Shown here: positions 1 to 8,860 of the stretch, piece after piece | Numbering within the stretch: position 1 is the first letter of the stretch | How the letters are laid out: the number at the start of each line of letters is the position of its first letter | DNA from: DRQF01 sp964559135 | Lineage (GTDB): Bacteria > Planctomycetota > GCA-002687715 > DRQF01 | Reading direction: 5' to 3' | Assembly: GCA_964559135.1 (NCBI GenBank) | Contig: CAZLGG010000052.1 | Span: 1 to 26,752 of the forward strand | DNA: 26,752 nucleotides | Made by a program: the position numbers and the translations under genes | Notes under the pieces: model-generated | What the model saw: the letters and a program-made list of their open reading frames with translations, nothing else | Databases searched by the model: none | Told to the model about the DNA's origin: nothing

Positions 1-3
1 TGA

Positions 4-38
4 CCATGCCCCCTCCCGCATTGCGCGAGGGGGCATGG
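4..38. terminator. 12-bp perfect hairpin at the window edge, possible terminator
   Basis: Positions 4-15 and 27-38 are perfect reverse complements (a 12-bp stem rich in C/G) around an 11-base loop. A TGA at 1-3 could be the stop codon of a plus-strand gene lying left of the window, which would make this its terminator, but that gene is not visible. No T-run follows on either strand, so it is not a classical intrinsic terminator. Confidence 0.4.
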
Positions 39-69
39 CATTCGAGCCTCTTTGACGTTCAGGTTTTTC

Positions 70-159
70 TCTCACGGAGGCACGGAGCCGCAGGGAAGAA
101 GGTGGGGAATCGTCGGGTGCTCGCCGGACGAATCTCCGTGCCTCTGTGTCTCCGTGAGA
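70..159. repeat. Dispersed palindromic intergenic repeat, copy 1
   Basis: The left arm (70-87) begins TCTCACGGAGGCACGGAG. The right arm (134-159) is an imperfect reverse complement of it: the outer ten bases match exactly, and the inner GCACGGAG block matches after an 8-base insertion. The arms enclose about 46 bases. It lies between the window edge and the end of korB, in non-coding DNA. A close relative of the left arm plus its 3' flank recurs at 26642-26670, so this is a dispersed family. The rest of 1-309 holds a small GGGACG/CGTCCC inverted repeat at 181-196 and no credible gene. Confidence 0.7.
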
Positions 160-309
160 TGCCCCTTCTTCTCTGGAGTCGGGACGTCCCCGTCCCGTCG
201 AACCTCGCCGGAGCCTCTTTTTCCCTGGCGCGCAGAGCTTGGCTTGGCACGTTGGAGCGCAGCGTGGGAAACTGGCGCGAGGCTCCCAGAGGGGAGGGAC
301 CGTCGTGGG

Positions 310-1334
<1,025 letters not shown>

Positions 1335-1338
<4 letters not shown>

Positions 1339-3206
1339 CCCAAAAGGGCCTCGATCCGTTCGAGGATTTCAGTGGTGGTAAAAGGCTGCCCCTTGATCTT
1401 GGTGAGGGACTCGACCTTCTTGACGAACTTGCCTTGGATGATCAACGAGAGCTGCCCCGTGTTCATCTCGGGGATCAAGACGATCTCGTGACGATCGAGG
1501 ATGTCCGAAAGGTTCGCGGGGAACGGGTTGATCCAGCGCAGTTGGGCGCGGGCCACGGAAAGGCCCTTCTTCTGGGCGCGGTTGACGGCACCTGTGATGG
1601 CGCCTTCGGTGGAACCCCACCCGAGGACCAGGAGCTTGGCGTTCTCGTCGCCGTGGACTTCCAACGGAGCGATGTCCTTGGCGATGCGCTCAACCTTGTT
1701 GTGGCGCAGCCAGGTCATGTGCTCGTGGTTGTCCGGGTCGTAGGAGACGTCGCCCGTGACATCCGCCTTCTCCAAACCGCCGACGCGATGGTGGAGCCCC
1801 GGCGTGCCGGGAACGGCCCAGGGGCGGGCCAGGGTTTCCTGGTCGCGGAGATAGGGTTCGAACCACTCCGCATCGTCGGCCGTGGCCTTCCGGACGGGAA
1901 TCTCGGGCAGGTCTTCGATCTTGGGCAGTCGCCAGGGCTCGGCGCCGTTGGCCAGATAGCCGTCGGAGAGGAGAACCACGGGCGTCATGTACTTCACGGC
2001 CACGCGTGCCGCCTCCACCGCGCAATCGAAGCAATTCGACGGCGTGCTGGCGGCGAGTACCGGAACAGGGCTGTCACCGTTGCGGCCGTAAAGCACCTGG
2101 AGGAGGTCCGACTGCTCCGTCTTCGTGGGAAGTCCGGTGGAGGGACCGCCCCGCTGGACGTCCACGATGACGAGAGGCAACTCGACGATGACGGCCAGGT
2201 TCATCGCCTCGGACTTGAGAGCAATGCCGGGGCCGCTCGTCGTCGTGAGGCCCAGGCACCCGGTGTAGGAGGCGCCGATGGCCGCGCAGATGGCGGCGAT
2301 TTCGTCCTCGGCCTGGAAAGTGATCACCCCGAAGTTCTTGTAGGCGGAGAGCTGGTGCAGGATGTCACTGGCGGGCGTGATGGGGTAGCTGCCCAGAAAA
2401 AGCTGCAATCCCGACAATTTGGATGCGGCCACCAAACCGAGGCTGAGGGCGGCATTGCCCTGAATGTTCCGGTAGGTGCCCGGCGGCAACTTGGCCTTCG
2501 GCACCTCGTAGGTGGTCTGGAAGATACCCGTGATGTCCGCGTAGTTGTAACCGCCCTTGAGGCAGGCGACGTTCGCGGCCGCGATCTCCGGGCGCTTCTT
2601 CTTTTCTCCGAATTCCTTCTCGAGCCACCGGATCGTGGTCTCCAGGGGACGATGGTAGAGCCAGTAGACGATGCCCAGGGCGAAGAAGTTCTTGCACCGC
2701 AGGATGGTCTTGTTGTCGAGCCCGGAGTCCTTGAGGGTCTCCCGGGTGAGCGTCGTCAGCTTGACCTGAACGACGCGGTAGCCGTCCAGACTGGAGTCCT
2801 CGAGCGGGTTCGATTCGTACTTGGCCTTGGCCAATTCGCCCCGGGTGAAGGAGTCCGTGTTGATGATGACGATGCCGCCGGGCTTCAGGTCCTTGATGTT
2901 GACCTTGAGCGCCGCCGGATTCATCGCCACGAGCACATCGGGACGATCGCCCGGTGTGTGGATGTCGAAGCTCGAGATCCTGACCTGGAAACCGGAGACC
3001 CCGGGCACCGTGCCGGCAGGGGCGCGGATTTCGGCGGGGAAGTCGGGGAACGTGGCCAGATCGTTGCCGAGGATCGCGGATGTGGTGGTGAACTGGTTCC
3101 CGGTGATCTGCATTCCGTCGCCGGAATCCCCGGCGAAACGGATCACGGCCTGATCGAGAACCTCCACGCGGCTCTCGCCGCCCTGGGAATCGCTTGCATT
3201 GGACAT
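1335..3206 (-). CDS. korA: 2-oxoacid (2-oxoglutarate) ferredoxin oxidoreductase, fused gamma-alpha subunit
   Basis: A 623-residue partner of the downstream beta subunit. The N-terminal gamma-type domain starts with RFAGDSGDGMQ (23-33). The alpha domain follows, with YPITPAS at about 274-280 and the FQAEDEIAA and TTTSGPG segments typical of the pyrimidine-binding fold. The gamma-alpha fusion and length match KorA of the two-subunit type, which has no separate delta ferredoxin subunit; none is encoded nearby. An upstream in-frame GTG at 3272 would add 22 residues. I chose the ATG at 3206 because the promoter -10 box lies at 3284-3289, leaving almost no leader before 3272, and because MSNASDS runs straight into the conserved domain. 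A modest GAAAG sits 10 bases before this ATG. Confidence 0.93.
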
Positions 3207-3283
3207 GACGTGTAAGCTTTCGAAGACGGTTCTGGCCGTCCTCCCTCCGGGACATGGGACTCCGTCCGGCACGGGCGGGGCGG

Positions 3284-3312
3284 ATTATAGGAACGCTTGC
3301 CAAGAGATCCAA
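3284..3312 (-). promoter_or_regulatory. Sigma-70-type promoter for korAB
   Basis: On the minus strand a perfect TATAAT (plus positions 3284-3289) is preceded by TTGGAT (3307-3312) at the ideal spacing of 17 bases. The -35 box keeps only TTG of the consensus. Predicted transcription start is near 3277, giving a leader of about 70 bases to the ATG at 3206. In DNA this GC-rich a perfect -10 box is conspicuous. Confidence 0.6.
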
Positions 3313-3363
3313 CGGCGATTCGGGTGGGTTTGCGCGCCTCGGCAAGACTCGGCAAGTGCTTGC

Positions 3364-3391
3364 GGAAGGGGGTCTTGCAGCAGACCCTTCC
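3364..3391. other. Stem-loop in the korA / secreted-protein divergent intergenic region
   Basis: The 347 bases between the korA start (3206) and 3554 contain no credible gene. Besides the korA promoter they hold this hairpin: GGGTCT pairs with AGACCC around TGCAGC, extended by GGAA/TTCC across a two-base bulge. A smaller TTCCG/CGGAA stem-loop lies at 3431-3446, and the 9-base sequence CTCGGCAAG occurs twice, ten bases apart, just before 3360. No T-run follows the hairpin, so a terminator is unlikely. It could be an operator or leader structure between divergent units, or nothing. Confidence 0.3.
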
Positions 3392-3539
3392 CATGCGCCG
3401 AGGTTCGGCCCTCCCATTGCATGAACATTCTTCCGAAATACCGGAAAAGGCCGCCAGCGAACCGGACGATGAATCTCATGTGCCCTTTTCTGCCGGCTCC
3501 CTCCCAGCCATGGAGGCCCGGTGCAGCCCATGTTTTCTT

Positions 3540-3549
3540 GGAGGTGATC
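3540..3549 (+). promoter_or_regulatory. Extended Shine-Dalgarno sequence
   Basis: GGAGGTGATC is a ten-base exact match to the complement of the usual bacterial 16S rRNA 3' end, far longer than other sites in this window. Nine bases separate GGAGG from the ATG at 3554, which fixes that start and predicts strong initiation. Confidence 0.75.
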
Positions 3550-3553
3550 ATCG

Positions 3554-4045
3554 ATGCGTTCGACTTTGGTCGTAGCAAGCATTCTGGCCGTCTGTCTGGC
3601 GCTGCCGGGCGGAGAGCGGCCCGCCGGAGCCGCAGTGATACCCATGGATCTCGACCGCCTCGTGGACGGCGCCGACGTGGCGCTGCGCGGCGACGTCGTG
3701 GCGGCCGAGCCCGCCTGGACGGCGGACGGTTCCATGATCTACACCACCTACACCCTGCGGACCACGGAAGCCCTCATGGGGCAGGTCCCGGGGGAGGTGC
3801 AGGTCCGGGTGCCCGGCGGAACATTGAACGGAATGCGGATTCGCAACGGCGAGGCCCCCGTCTTCACCCTCGGTGAGGACGTGGTCTGTTTCCTTCGCCC
3901 CGAGGTTTCGGGGGCCCAATGGACGACTTACGGGTGGTTCCAGGGCAAGTTCACCCTCGTCGAGGGGATGGTCCGTGAAATGGTGGGCGTCGACTACGAA
4001 GCCTTTCGCGCGGACATCCTCCAGGCCGTGGCCGAGAAGAAGTGA
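3554..4045 (+). CDS. Small secreted protein paired with a matrixin protease
   Basis: A 163-residue protein with a clear signal peptide (residues 1 to about 26, cleavage likely after PAGA), hence exported. The mature part starts with a 'DLDRLVDGADVALRGDV' type strand, then TYTLRTTEALMG, VRVPGG and GEDVVCFLRP segments, and reads as a single compact beta-rich domain. From memory, proteins of this layout often precede matrixin genes in myxobacteria, planctomycetes and relatives, but I know no assigned function. Only 14 bases separate it from the matrixin gene, so the two are probably co-transcribed. The extended Shine-Dalgarno site suggests it is made in quantity. An inhibitor, folding helper or substrate-side partner of the protease are all conceivable; none is shown by the sequence. 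Confidence 0.85.
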   Translation: MRSTLVVASILAVCLALPGGERPAGAAVIPMDLDRLVDGADVALRGDVVAAEPAWTADGSMIYTTYTLRTTEALMGQVPGEVQVRVPGGTLNGMRIRNGEAPVFTLGEDVVCFLRPEVSGAQWTTYGWFQGKFTLVEGMVREMVGVDYEAFRADILQAVAEKK

Positions 4046-4059
4046 AAGGAACCCACTCC

Positions 4060-5355
4060 ATGCGAATCACGATGAAACGATTCCTGGTGGCGGGCGCCGT
4101 CCTCGGCCTCGCCGTCCTTGCCCGGCAGCAAGCCCCGGAGGAGGCGAACGCCTTCGCGCTGACGGGAGACTCTTGGGCCGGCTCCACGGTGACGTATTAC
4201 GTCAACCCGAGCTTCACCGACGCTCCCGCCGGCAGCGCGCAGGACCAGATCGCGGCCCTGCAAAGAGGCGCCTCGGAATGGAAGAGCGCGGGACAGATCC
4301 CTTTCCAGTTCCTCTACGGCGGGACGACCACGGTCAACACGGTTGCCCCCAATGACGGCACCAACGCGGTCTTTTATTCCAACATCGACGGCGGAGGGGC
4401 CTTGGCCACGACGACCTGGTCGTCCTTCAGCAATGGGAACATGGTCGGGTTCGACATCCAGTTCTACGACCGGACAGGGTCGTTCGATTTCATCTGGGCG
4501 ACGAATCCCAACTTCTCCCAATTCGATATCGAATCCGTCGCCGTCCACGAGTTCGGTCACGCCCTCGGTATGGCCCACTCCGACGTGGTGGGCGCCACCA
4601 TGTATCCCTCGGTCAGCGCCGGGAATACCCAGAACCGCACCCTCGAGGCCGACGATATCGCCGGTGTGCAGTCCATCTACGGAACCCAGGCCACGGGTGT
4701 GCCCTCCGTGACTCAGGTGAACCCGCCCTTTGCTCAGATCACGAGCGGGACGCGCATCACCCTCACGGGGACGAATCTCGCCGGTGGCGATCCGCAAACC
4801 GTGACCTTTGGCGGGATCGCCGCCACCGATGTCACGGTGGTCGACGACAGCCGAATCGAGTGCAACCTTCCCGCGGGCGTGGCGACGGGCTACGTCGATG
4901 TGTCGGTCTCCCATGCCCAGGGCAGCTTCGATCTGACCAACGGATTCTTCAACACCGCTATCTCGGAAGTCGCGCCGCTGTCGATCTCGGCGCCCGCCCA
5001 GTTCCAGATGGAATTCCCGGCGGACGGCAATCTGAGCTACCAGGTCTTCGTGGCGTACGGCTTCCAGGCCGGGCTTCCCCTGGCGACCTACGGCGATCCC
5101 ACGGATAACCGGGTCATCCCCATCAATGACGATCCCCTTCTGCGGGCGGTGCTCGACAACCAGTTCCCGCAGAACTTCAGTGCACTGACGGGCACCCTCG
5201 ATCCCCAAGGGATGGCGGACTTCTTCGTCTACATCCCGAACATCCCGTCCTACGTCGGGGCGTGGCTCTGCTTCACCGCGGTCACGTTGGATGCGGCTTC
5301 GCCCTCCGGTGTGAAGAACATCGCCGAGGCGGATGTCTACGTCATCCAGAACTGA
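4060..5355 (+). CDS. Exported matrixin-family zinc metalloprotease with IPT/TIG domain
   Basis: A 431-residue exported endopeptidase. The signal peptide covers about residues 1-32. The catalytic domain follows to about residue 210, with zinc site HEFGHALGMAH (163-173) and a MYPS Met-turn shortly after, the matrixin (M10) signature. An IPT/TIG Ig-like domain spans about 213-300. A C-terminal beta-sandwich of about 125 residues ends with NIAEADVYVIQN and resembles tails I associate with planctomycete exported proteins. No cysteine-switch prodomain is visible. A GTG at 4042 would overlap the upstream gene; I chose the ATG at 4060 because AAAGGA sits nine bases before it and the signal peptide then starts cleanly. 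It is co-directional with, and 14 bases after, the small secreted gene. It probably degrades extracellular protein; the substrate is unknown. Confidence 0.92.
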   Translation: MRITMKRFLVAGAVLGLAVLARQQAPEEANAFALTGDSWAGSTVTYYVNPSFTDAPAGSAQDQIAALQRGASEWKSAGQIPFQFLYGGTTTVNTVAPNDGTNAVFYSNIDGGGALATTTWSSFSNGNMVGFDIQFYDRTGSFDFIWATNPNFSQFDIESVAVHEFGHALGMAHSDVVGATMYPSVSAGNTQNRTLEADDIAGVQSIYGTQATGVPSVTQVNPPFAQITSGTRITLTGTNLAGGDPQTVTFGGIAATDVTVVDDSRIECNLPAGVATGYVDVSVSHAQGSFDLTNGFFNTAISEVAPLSISAPAQFQMEFPADGNLSYQVFVAYGFQAGLPLATYGDPTDNRVIPINDDPLLRAVLDNQFPQNFSALTGTLDPQGMADFFVYIPNIPSYVGAWLCFTAVTLDAASPSGVKNIAEADVYVIQN

Positions 5356-5366
5356 TTCGAGAGCGA

Positions 5367-5402
5367 GGGAGGCTCAGAATGGCAAGTCGTTCTGAGCCTC
5401 CC
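5367..5402. terminator. Perfect 13-bp hairpin spanning the clpX-like stop codon, putative bidirectional terminator
   Basis: Positions 5367-5379 (GGGAGGCTCAGAA) and 5390-5402 are perfect reverse complements around a ten-base loop. The hairpin lies where the matrixin gene (ends 5355) and the clpX-like gene (ends 5374) converge. One arm covers the clpX-like stop codon (5374-5376) and the other encodes part of that protein's C-terminus. Neither direction has a T-run, so it would need to act as a strong-stem or Rho-assisted terminator, or protect 3' ends. Confidence 0.65.
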
Positions 5403-6546
5403 AGTCCCACTCCGCTTCCTCCTCCGCTTCAGGGAGCGGGTTTCCTCCGAATTCCGCGGCCGATGACGCGGATTGGGTCCTCGGACGGGATCGCTTCTCG
5501 ATCCGCGGTTCCGCCGCACCCGTCACACTCTCCTCCGTCAGGGTGACGCGGAAGGCCCCTTCGCTCATCAGCGTCCCGATCTCGGCAATGAGGGGATCCA
5601 GCTGTTCCTTGACGAGACGGTCGAGGGCCCTGGCCCCCGTCTTGAACGTGATCGCTCGCCGCGCCAGCGCCATTTGAGCGCCTTCGTCGACCACGAGTTC
5701 GATCCCGTGATCCTTCATGAACGCCTTCCAGTGGGTGAGCGCGCCCTCGGGCTTGTCCAAGATGGCCAGCAGATCCCGAGCATCCAAACTCTCCGTCACG
5801 GCCAGCGACGTGAAGCGCCCCACCAGCTCCGGGATGAGCCCGAACTCCACGATGTCGTCCAATGTCGCCTGGCGCAGGAGGCGCTTCACGCGAGGCGCAT
5901 TTCGGGAGGGCGCCGGCGTAAAGCCGATCATGTCGGGGACGTGAATGCGCTTCGCCACGATCCTCTCCAGACCGACGAAGGCTCCGGCGCAGATGAACAG
6001 GATTTTCTTGGTGTCGATGACGAGGCCGGAGTCCGGAAACCCCTGTTCCCCGGACTTCATCGGAACCAGCCGTCCGTCGAGAACGGTCAGCAGGGCGTGC
6101 TGCACTCCCAAGCCCGAGACGTCCGGACCCTGGCAGTCCCCCGCCCCCCGCACCTTGTCGATCTCGTCGATGAAGATGATCGAGCGCTCGGTCCGTGACA
6201 CGTTTTGCTGCGAGAGGTGGAACACGTGACGGATCATGGCATCGACGGTCATCCCCACGTAGCCCGTCTGGACGAGAGACGTGGCGCTGATGATGTGGAT
6301 CGGAAGGCCGGTCACTTCCTCCAGCGAGCGGATCAGATGACTCTTGCCCGTCCCGGTCCCACCGATGAGGAGCAGGTGCTGGGAGCCGTAGGGGCGGGGG
6401 TTCTCACCTCCTTGAAGAAGGCCCCGGACGTGGGCGTAGACGGCGTTTGCGAGGGCCGTCGTGGCGACCTCCTGTCCCTGGACGCGGCTGCGCAGACCTT
6501 CTCGGATCCATGCCGGTCCGCGGCGTCGGCCAAATCTCTCGAGCAT
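5374..6546 (-). CDS. ClpX-like AAA+ unfoldase lacking the zinc-binding domain
   Basis: A 390-residue ATPase aligning with the AAA+ module of ClpX, the hexameric unfoldase that feeds ClpP. Walker A is GGTGTGKS (62-69), pore loop 1 GYVG (95-98), Walker B IIFIDE (123-128), box VII arginine in ELVGRF (R244) and sensor 2 GAR (304-306). The ClpP-docking tripeptide IGF is present (207-209). It departs from ClpX in three ways: the N-terminal C4 zinc domain is absent; the loop that carries RKH in E. coli ClpX (about 161-178) has no RKH; and a Ser/Arg then Glu/Trp-rich tail (about 345-390) is added. The start at 6546 is supported by AAGGA nine bases upstream. It faces the matrixin gene and has no clpP neighbour. 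I infer a specialised protein remodeller, possibly ClpP-linked; HslU-like roles are less likely. Confidence 0.85.
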   Translation of the reverse strand: MLERFGRRRGPAWIREGLRSRVQGQEVATTALANAVYAHVRGLLQGGENPRPYGSQHLLLIGGTGTGKSHLIRSLEEVTGLPIHIISATSLVQTGYVGMTVDAMIRHVFHLSQQNVSRTERSIIFIDEIDKVRGAGDCQGPDVSGLGVQHALLTVLDGRLVPMKSGEQGFPDSGLVIDTKKILFICAGAFVGLERIVAKRIHVPDMIGFTPAPSRNAPRVKRLLRQATLDDIVEFGLIPELVGRFTSLAVTESLDARDLLAILDKPEGALTHWKAFMKDHGIELVVDEGAQMALARRAITFKTGARALDRLVKEQLDPLIAEIGTLMSEGAFRVTLTEESVTGAAEPRIEKRSRPRTQSASSAAEFGGNPLPEAEEEAEWDWEAQNDLPF

Positions 6547-6781
6547 GGGTTCTTTTCCTTCGCTGGCGATGTCGAGACGGCAACACGGCGACCGTTCATC
6601 TCACTGGACGGGGCGCCTTCACGAGAGTGCGGAGACTCTGTACGCGGGCCGTCCCGGATGTGGGAGAAAAGCCGAAAAAAAACCTCGGGCCGTCGCCGGC
6701 GATGTCTCCGACTCGAATCCCAGGTGACGTCTTGACGTCGGGGGGGCGTTCCGGAGACGATGGAAGGTGGAGGTTTTCCCC

Positions 6782-8860
6782 ATGCTTCGCACCGCTTTTC
6801 TCCTCGTCTTACTCCTCGCGTGCCCGGCACGCGCCACGTGGTCGATCCTCATCGTCGACCTTTCGACAGGCGAGGTCGCCATGGGGATCGCAACGTGCAT
6901 TCCTTTCTTCGATCTCCAACCCGCCACGATGCTCGTGATCCCCGGCGTAGGAGCGGCCGCGGCCCAGAGTTTCGTGGGGCCCCTCTCGCTTCGCCAACTC
7001 ATCCGCACCCAGCTGCTTCTCGGGACGCCTCCGACCCAGATTCTGAACTTGCTTGCGGCTGCCGATCCGGGGCATCAGTCCCGACAGTACGGCATCATCG
7101 ACACGCAAGGGGGAGTGGCGACCTTCACCGGCAGCGGCGCGGGCGCCTTCGCGGGCGGGCTGACGGGCATGACCGGTTCCCTTATCTACACGATCCAGGG
7201 CAACGTCCTCACCGGCATGCCCGTTCTGACCCAGGCGGAGCAGGCCATCCTCAACACCCCCGGCGATCTTGCGGCGAAACTCATGGCGGCGATGGATGCG
7301 GCGCGCGCGATGGGGGGTGACGGCCGCTGTTCCTGCAATCCCGTGGCGCCCACGTCCTGCGGCTCGCCGCCCCCTTCGTTCACGAACGCGGCCAATGCCG
7401 CTTCGATGATCGTGTCGCGGCCGGGCGACTTGGATGCCCCCTGCGGTGGATCGGCCGGCTGCGTGGCGGGCACGTACTGGATGAATCTCAACGTGGCGAA
7501 TCAGCCGCCCACGGCCTTGGACCCGGTGCTGCAGCTCCAGGGGCTCCTCGCCGCGTTCCGCGCGGCCCATGTCGGGCGCCCGGATCACTTCCAGTCCACC
7601 GCGACGCTCAGTGCGGGCACCCTGCGTGCGAACGGTCAGGACGCCACGATGCTGCACGTCGTCCTCAGGGACGGCCAGGGAACGCCGCTCGCCGTCGGGG
7701 GCGCTCTCGTCACCCTGACGGCGGGGCCCCAGGGGACGACGACCGACATCCAGTCGGGGCCCGTCGTGGATCACGGCGACGGCACCTATGACATCCCGAT
7801 CACGGCGGGGCTCACTCCGGGGACGGCCGAGCTTCTCGTGACCGTGGACGACGGACTGGGCGGCCCGCCCGTGCAATTGGGCCCTCCGCCCATCCTCGTT
7901 CTCGACGACCCCTACGGCCCCTGCGGCGCCAGTGCGGTGGCCGACGGACAAGGCGGCGTCCTCGATGTCTTGAAGGTGAACGGCGGGGCCGGAACCCAGC
8001 GCGTCGTCCACGTCGGCGTGGGACAGCCCTTGACCTTGAGCATGGACGCACCCATCACGGGGAGTTTCACGCCTCATTTTCTGCTTTCGGCCAAGATGGG
8101 GGTTCCCGCTCCCGGTACGGAGGTGAATCTCGGTCCGAACATCGGGTCTTTGTGCTTTCTCCCACCGCCCTTCGCCGTGGATCCCTCGGCGTTCATCCTT
8201 GTGAACACCTTTGCGCCCACGCCTCCCGGCCTCCTCGCGGCGACGCCCGCGCCCTGGGTGGCGACGAGTCCCACCGGATGGCCTCAGGCCATCGACGTCA
8301 CCTTCCAGGGACTCATCGTGGACGGACCCGGTTTCGATCTGGCGGTGACCAACGCCGTTCTTCTGAGGGTCGAGCTGTTGGCCCCGCCCACCATCGACGC
8401 CGTCACGCCGGACACCGCCGTAGCCGGTCAGTCCGTGACCGTCACGGGGTCGGGCTTCCAGGTCGGAGTGGCGTTGACCCTGAACGGGACGCCGGTGACC
8501 CCCACGGCGGTCACCGCGAACCAGATCGATTTCGTCATGCCGGCGGGCGTGGGGTGCGACGCCTCCTTGACGGTGACGAACGTGGACCAGCAGAGCGCCA
8601 CGGCGATCCTGAATCCGAGCCCCGTGATCACGGGCACCGTGTTCGGAACGGGGGCCGCGTCGGGAGGCCGCCTGTTCCTCATCCAGGGGATGCATCTCGG
8701 TTCGGTGACGGTCACCATCGGCGGTCAACCCGCCACCATTTCCAGCCAGAATCCGGGCGGCGTGGTGGTCCTCACGCCGGCCGGCACACCCGGCACCGTC
8801 CCGGTCGTCGTCACCTCGTCCGCCGGCTGCACCGCCTCCACCACGTACACCTACCTCTGA
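6782..8860 (+). CDS. Exported DUF1028 (Ntn-hydrolase-like) protein with Ig-like and IPT/TIG domains
   Basis: A 692-residue exported protein. The signal peptide is residues 1-18 (ending PARA), leaving T19 as the predicted mature N-terminus. Residues about 19-200 match DUF1028: SILIVDLSTGEVAMGIAT, GVGAAAAQS, a 'RQYGIIDTQGGVATFTG' segment, IQGNVLTG and the GGDGRCSC stretch. I recall this family as grouped with Ntn hydrolases, but its activity is not established to my knowledge. After it come an invasin/filamin-like Ig domain (about 280-380), a planctomycete-style module (about 380-530), an IPT/TIG domain (about 533-615) and a TIG-like tail. An in-frame GTG at 6767 was rejected: AAGGTGGAGG lies just upstream of the ATG at 6782. 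Its 3' end overlaps the convergent efflux gene by ten bases. A secreted amidohydrolase or surface protein is plausible. Confidence 0.85.
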   Translation: MLRTAFLLVLLLACPARATWSILIVDLSTGEVAMGIATCIPFFDLQPATMLVIPGVGAAAAQSFVGPLSLRQLIRTQLLLGTPPTQILNLLAAADPGHQSRQYGIIDTQGGVATFTGSGAGAFAGGLTGMTGSLIYTIQGNVLTGMPVLTQAEQAILNTPGDLAAKLMAAMDAARAMGGDGRCSCNPVAPTSCGSPPPSFTNAANAASMIVSRPGDLDAPCGGSAGCVAGTYWMNLNVANQPPTALDPVLQLQGLLAAFRAAHVGRPDHFQSTATLSAGTLRANGQDATMLHVVLRDGQGTPLAVGGALVTLTAGPQGTTTDIQSGPVVDHGDGTYDIPITAGLTPGTAELLVTVDDGLGGPPVQLGPPPILVLDDPYGPCGASAVADGQGGVLDVLKVNGGAGTQRVVHVGVGQPLTLSMDAPITGSFTPHFLLSAKMGVPAPGTEVNLGPNIGSLCFLPPPFAVDPSAFILVNTFAPTPPGLLAATPAPWVATSPTGWPQAIDVTFQGLIVDGPGFDLAVTNAVLLRVELLAPPTIDAVTPDTAVAGQSVTVTGSGFQVGVALTLNGTPVTPTAVTANQIDFVMPAGVGCDASLTVTNVDQQSATAILNPSPVITGTVFGTGAASGGRLFLIQGMHLGSVTVTIGGQPATISSQNPGGVVVLTPAGTPGTVPVVVTSSAGCTASTTYTYL

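Noticed and set aside
181..196. GGGACG/CGTCCC stem-loop after korB as a terminator
   Set aside because: Only a six-base stem with no T-run, 114 bases beyond the korB stop; such stems are expected by chance at this GC content.
3207..3272. N-terminal extension of korA to a GTG at 3272
   Set aside because: The -10 box at 3284-3289 predicts transcription starting near 3277, leaving no room for a ribosome-binding site, and the extra 22 residues do not look like the family.
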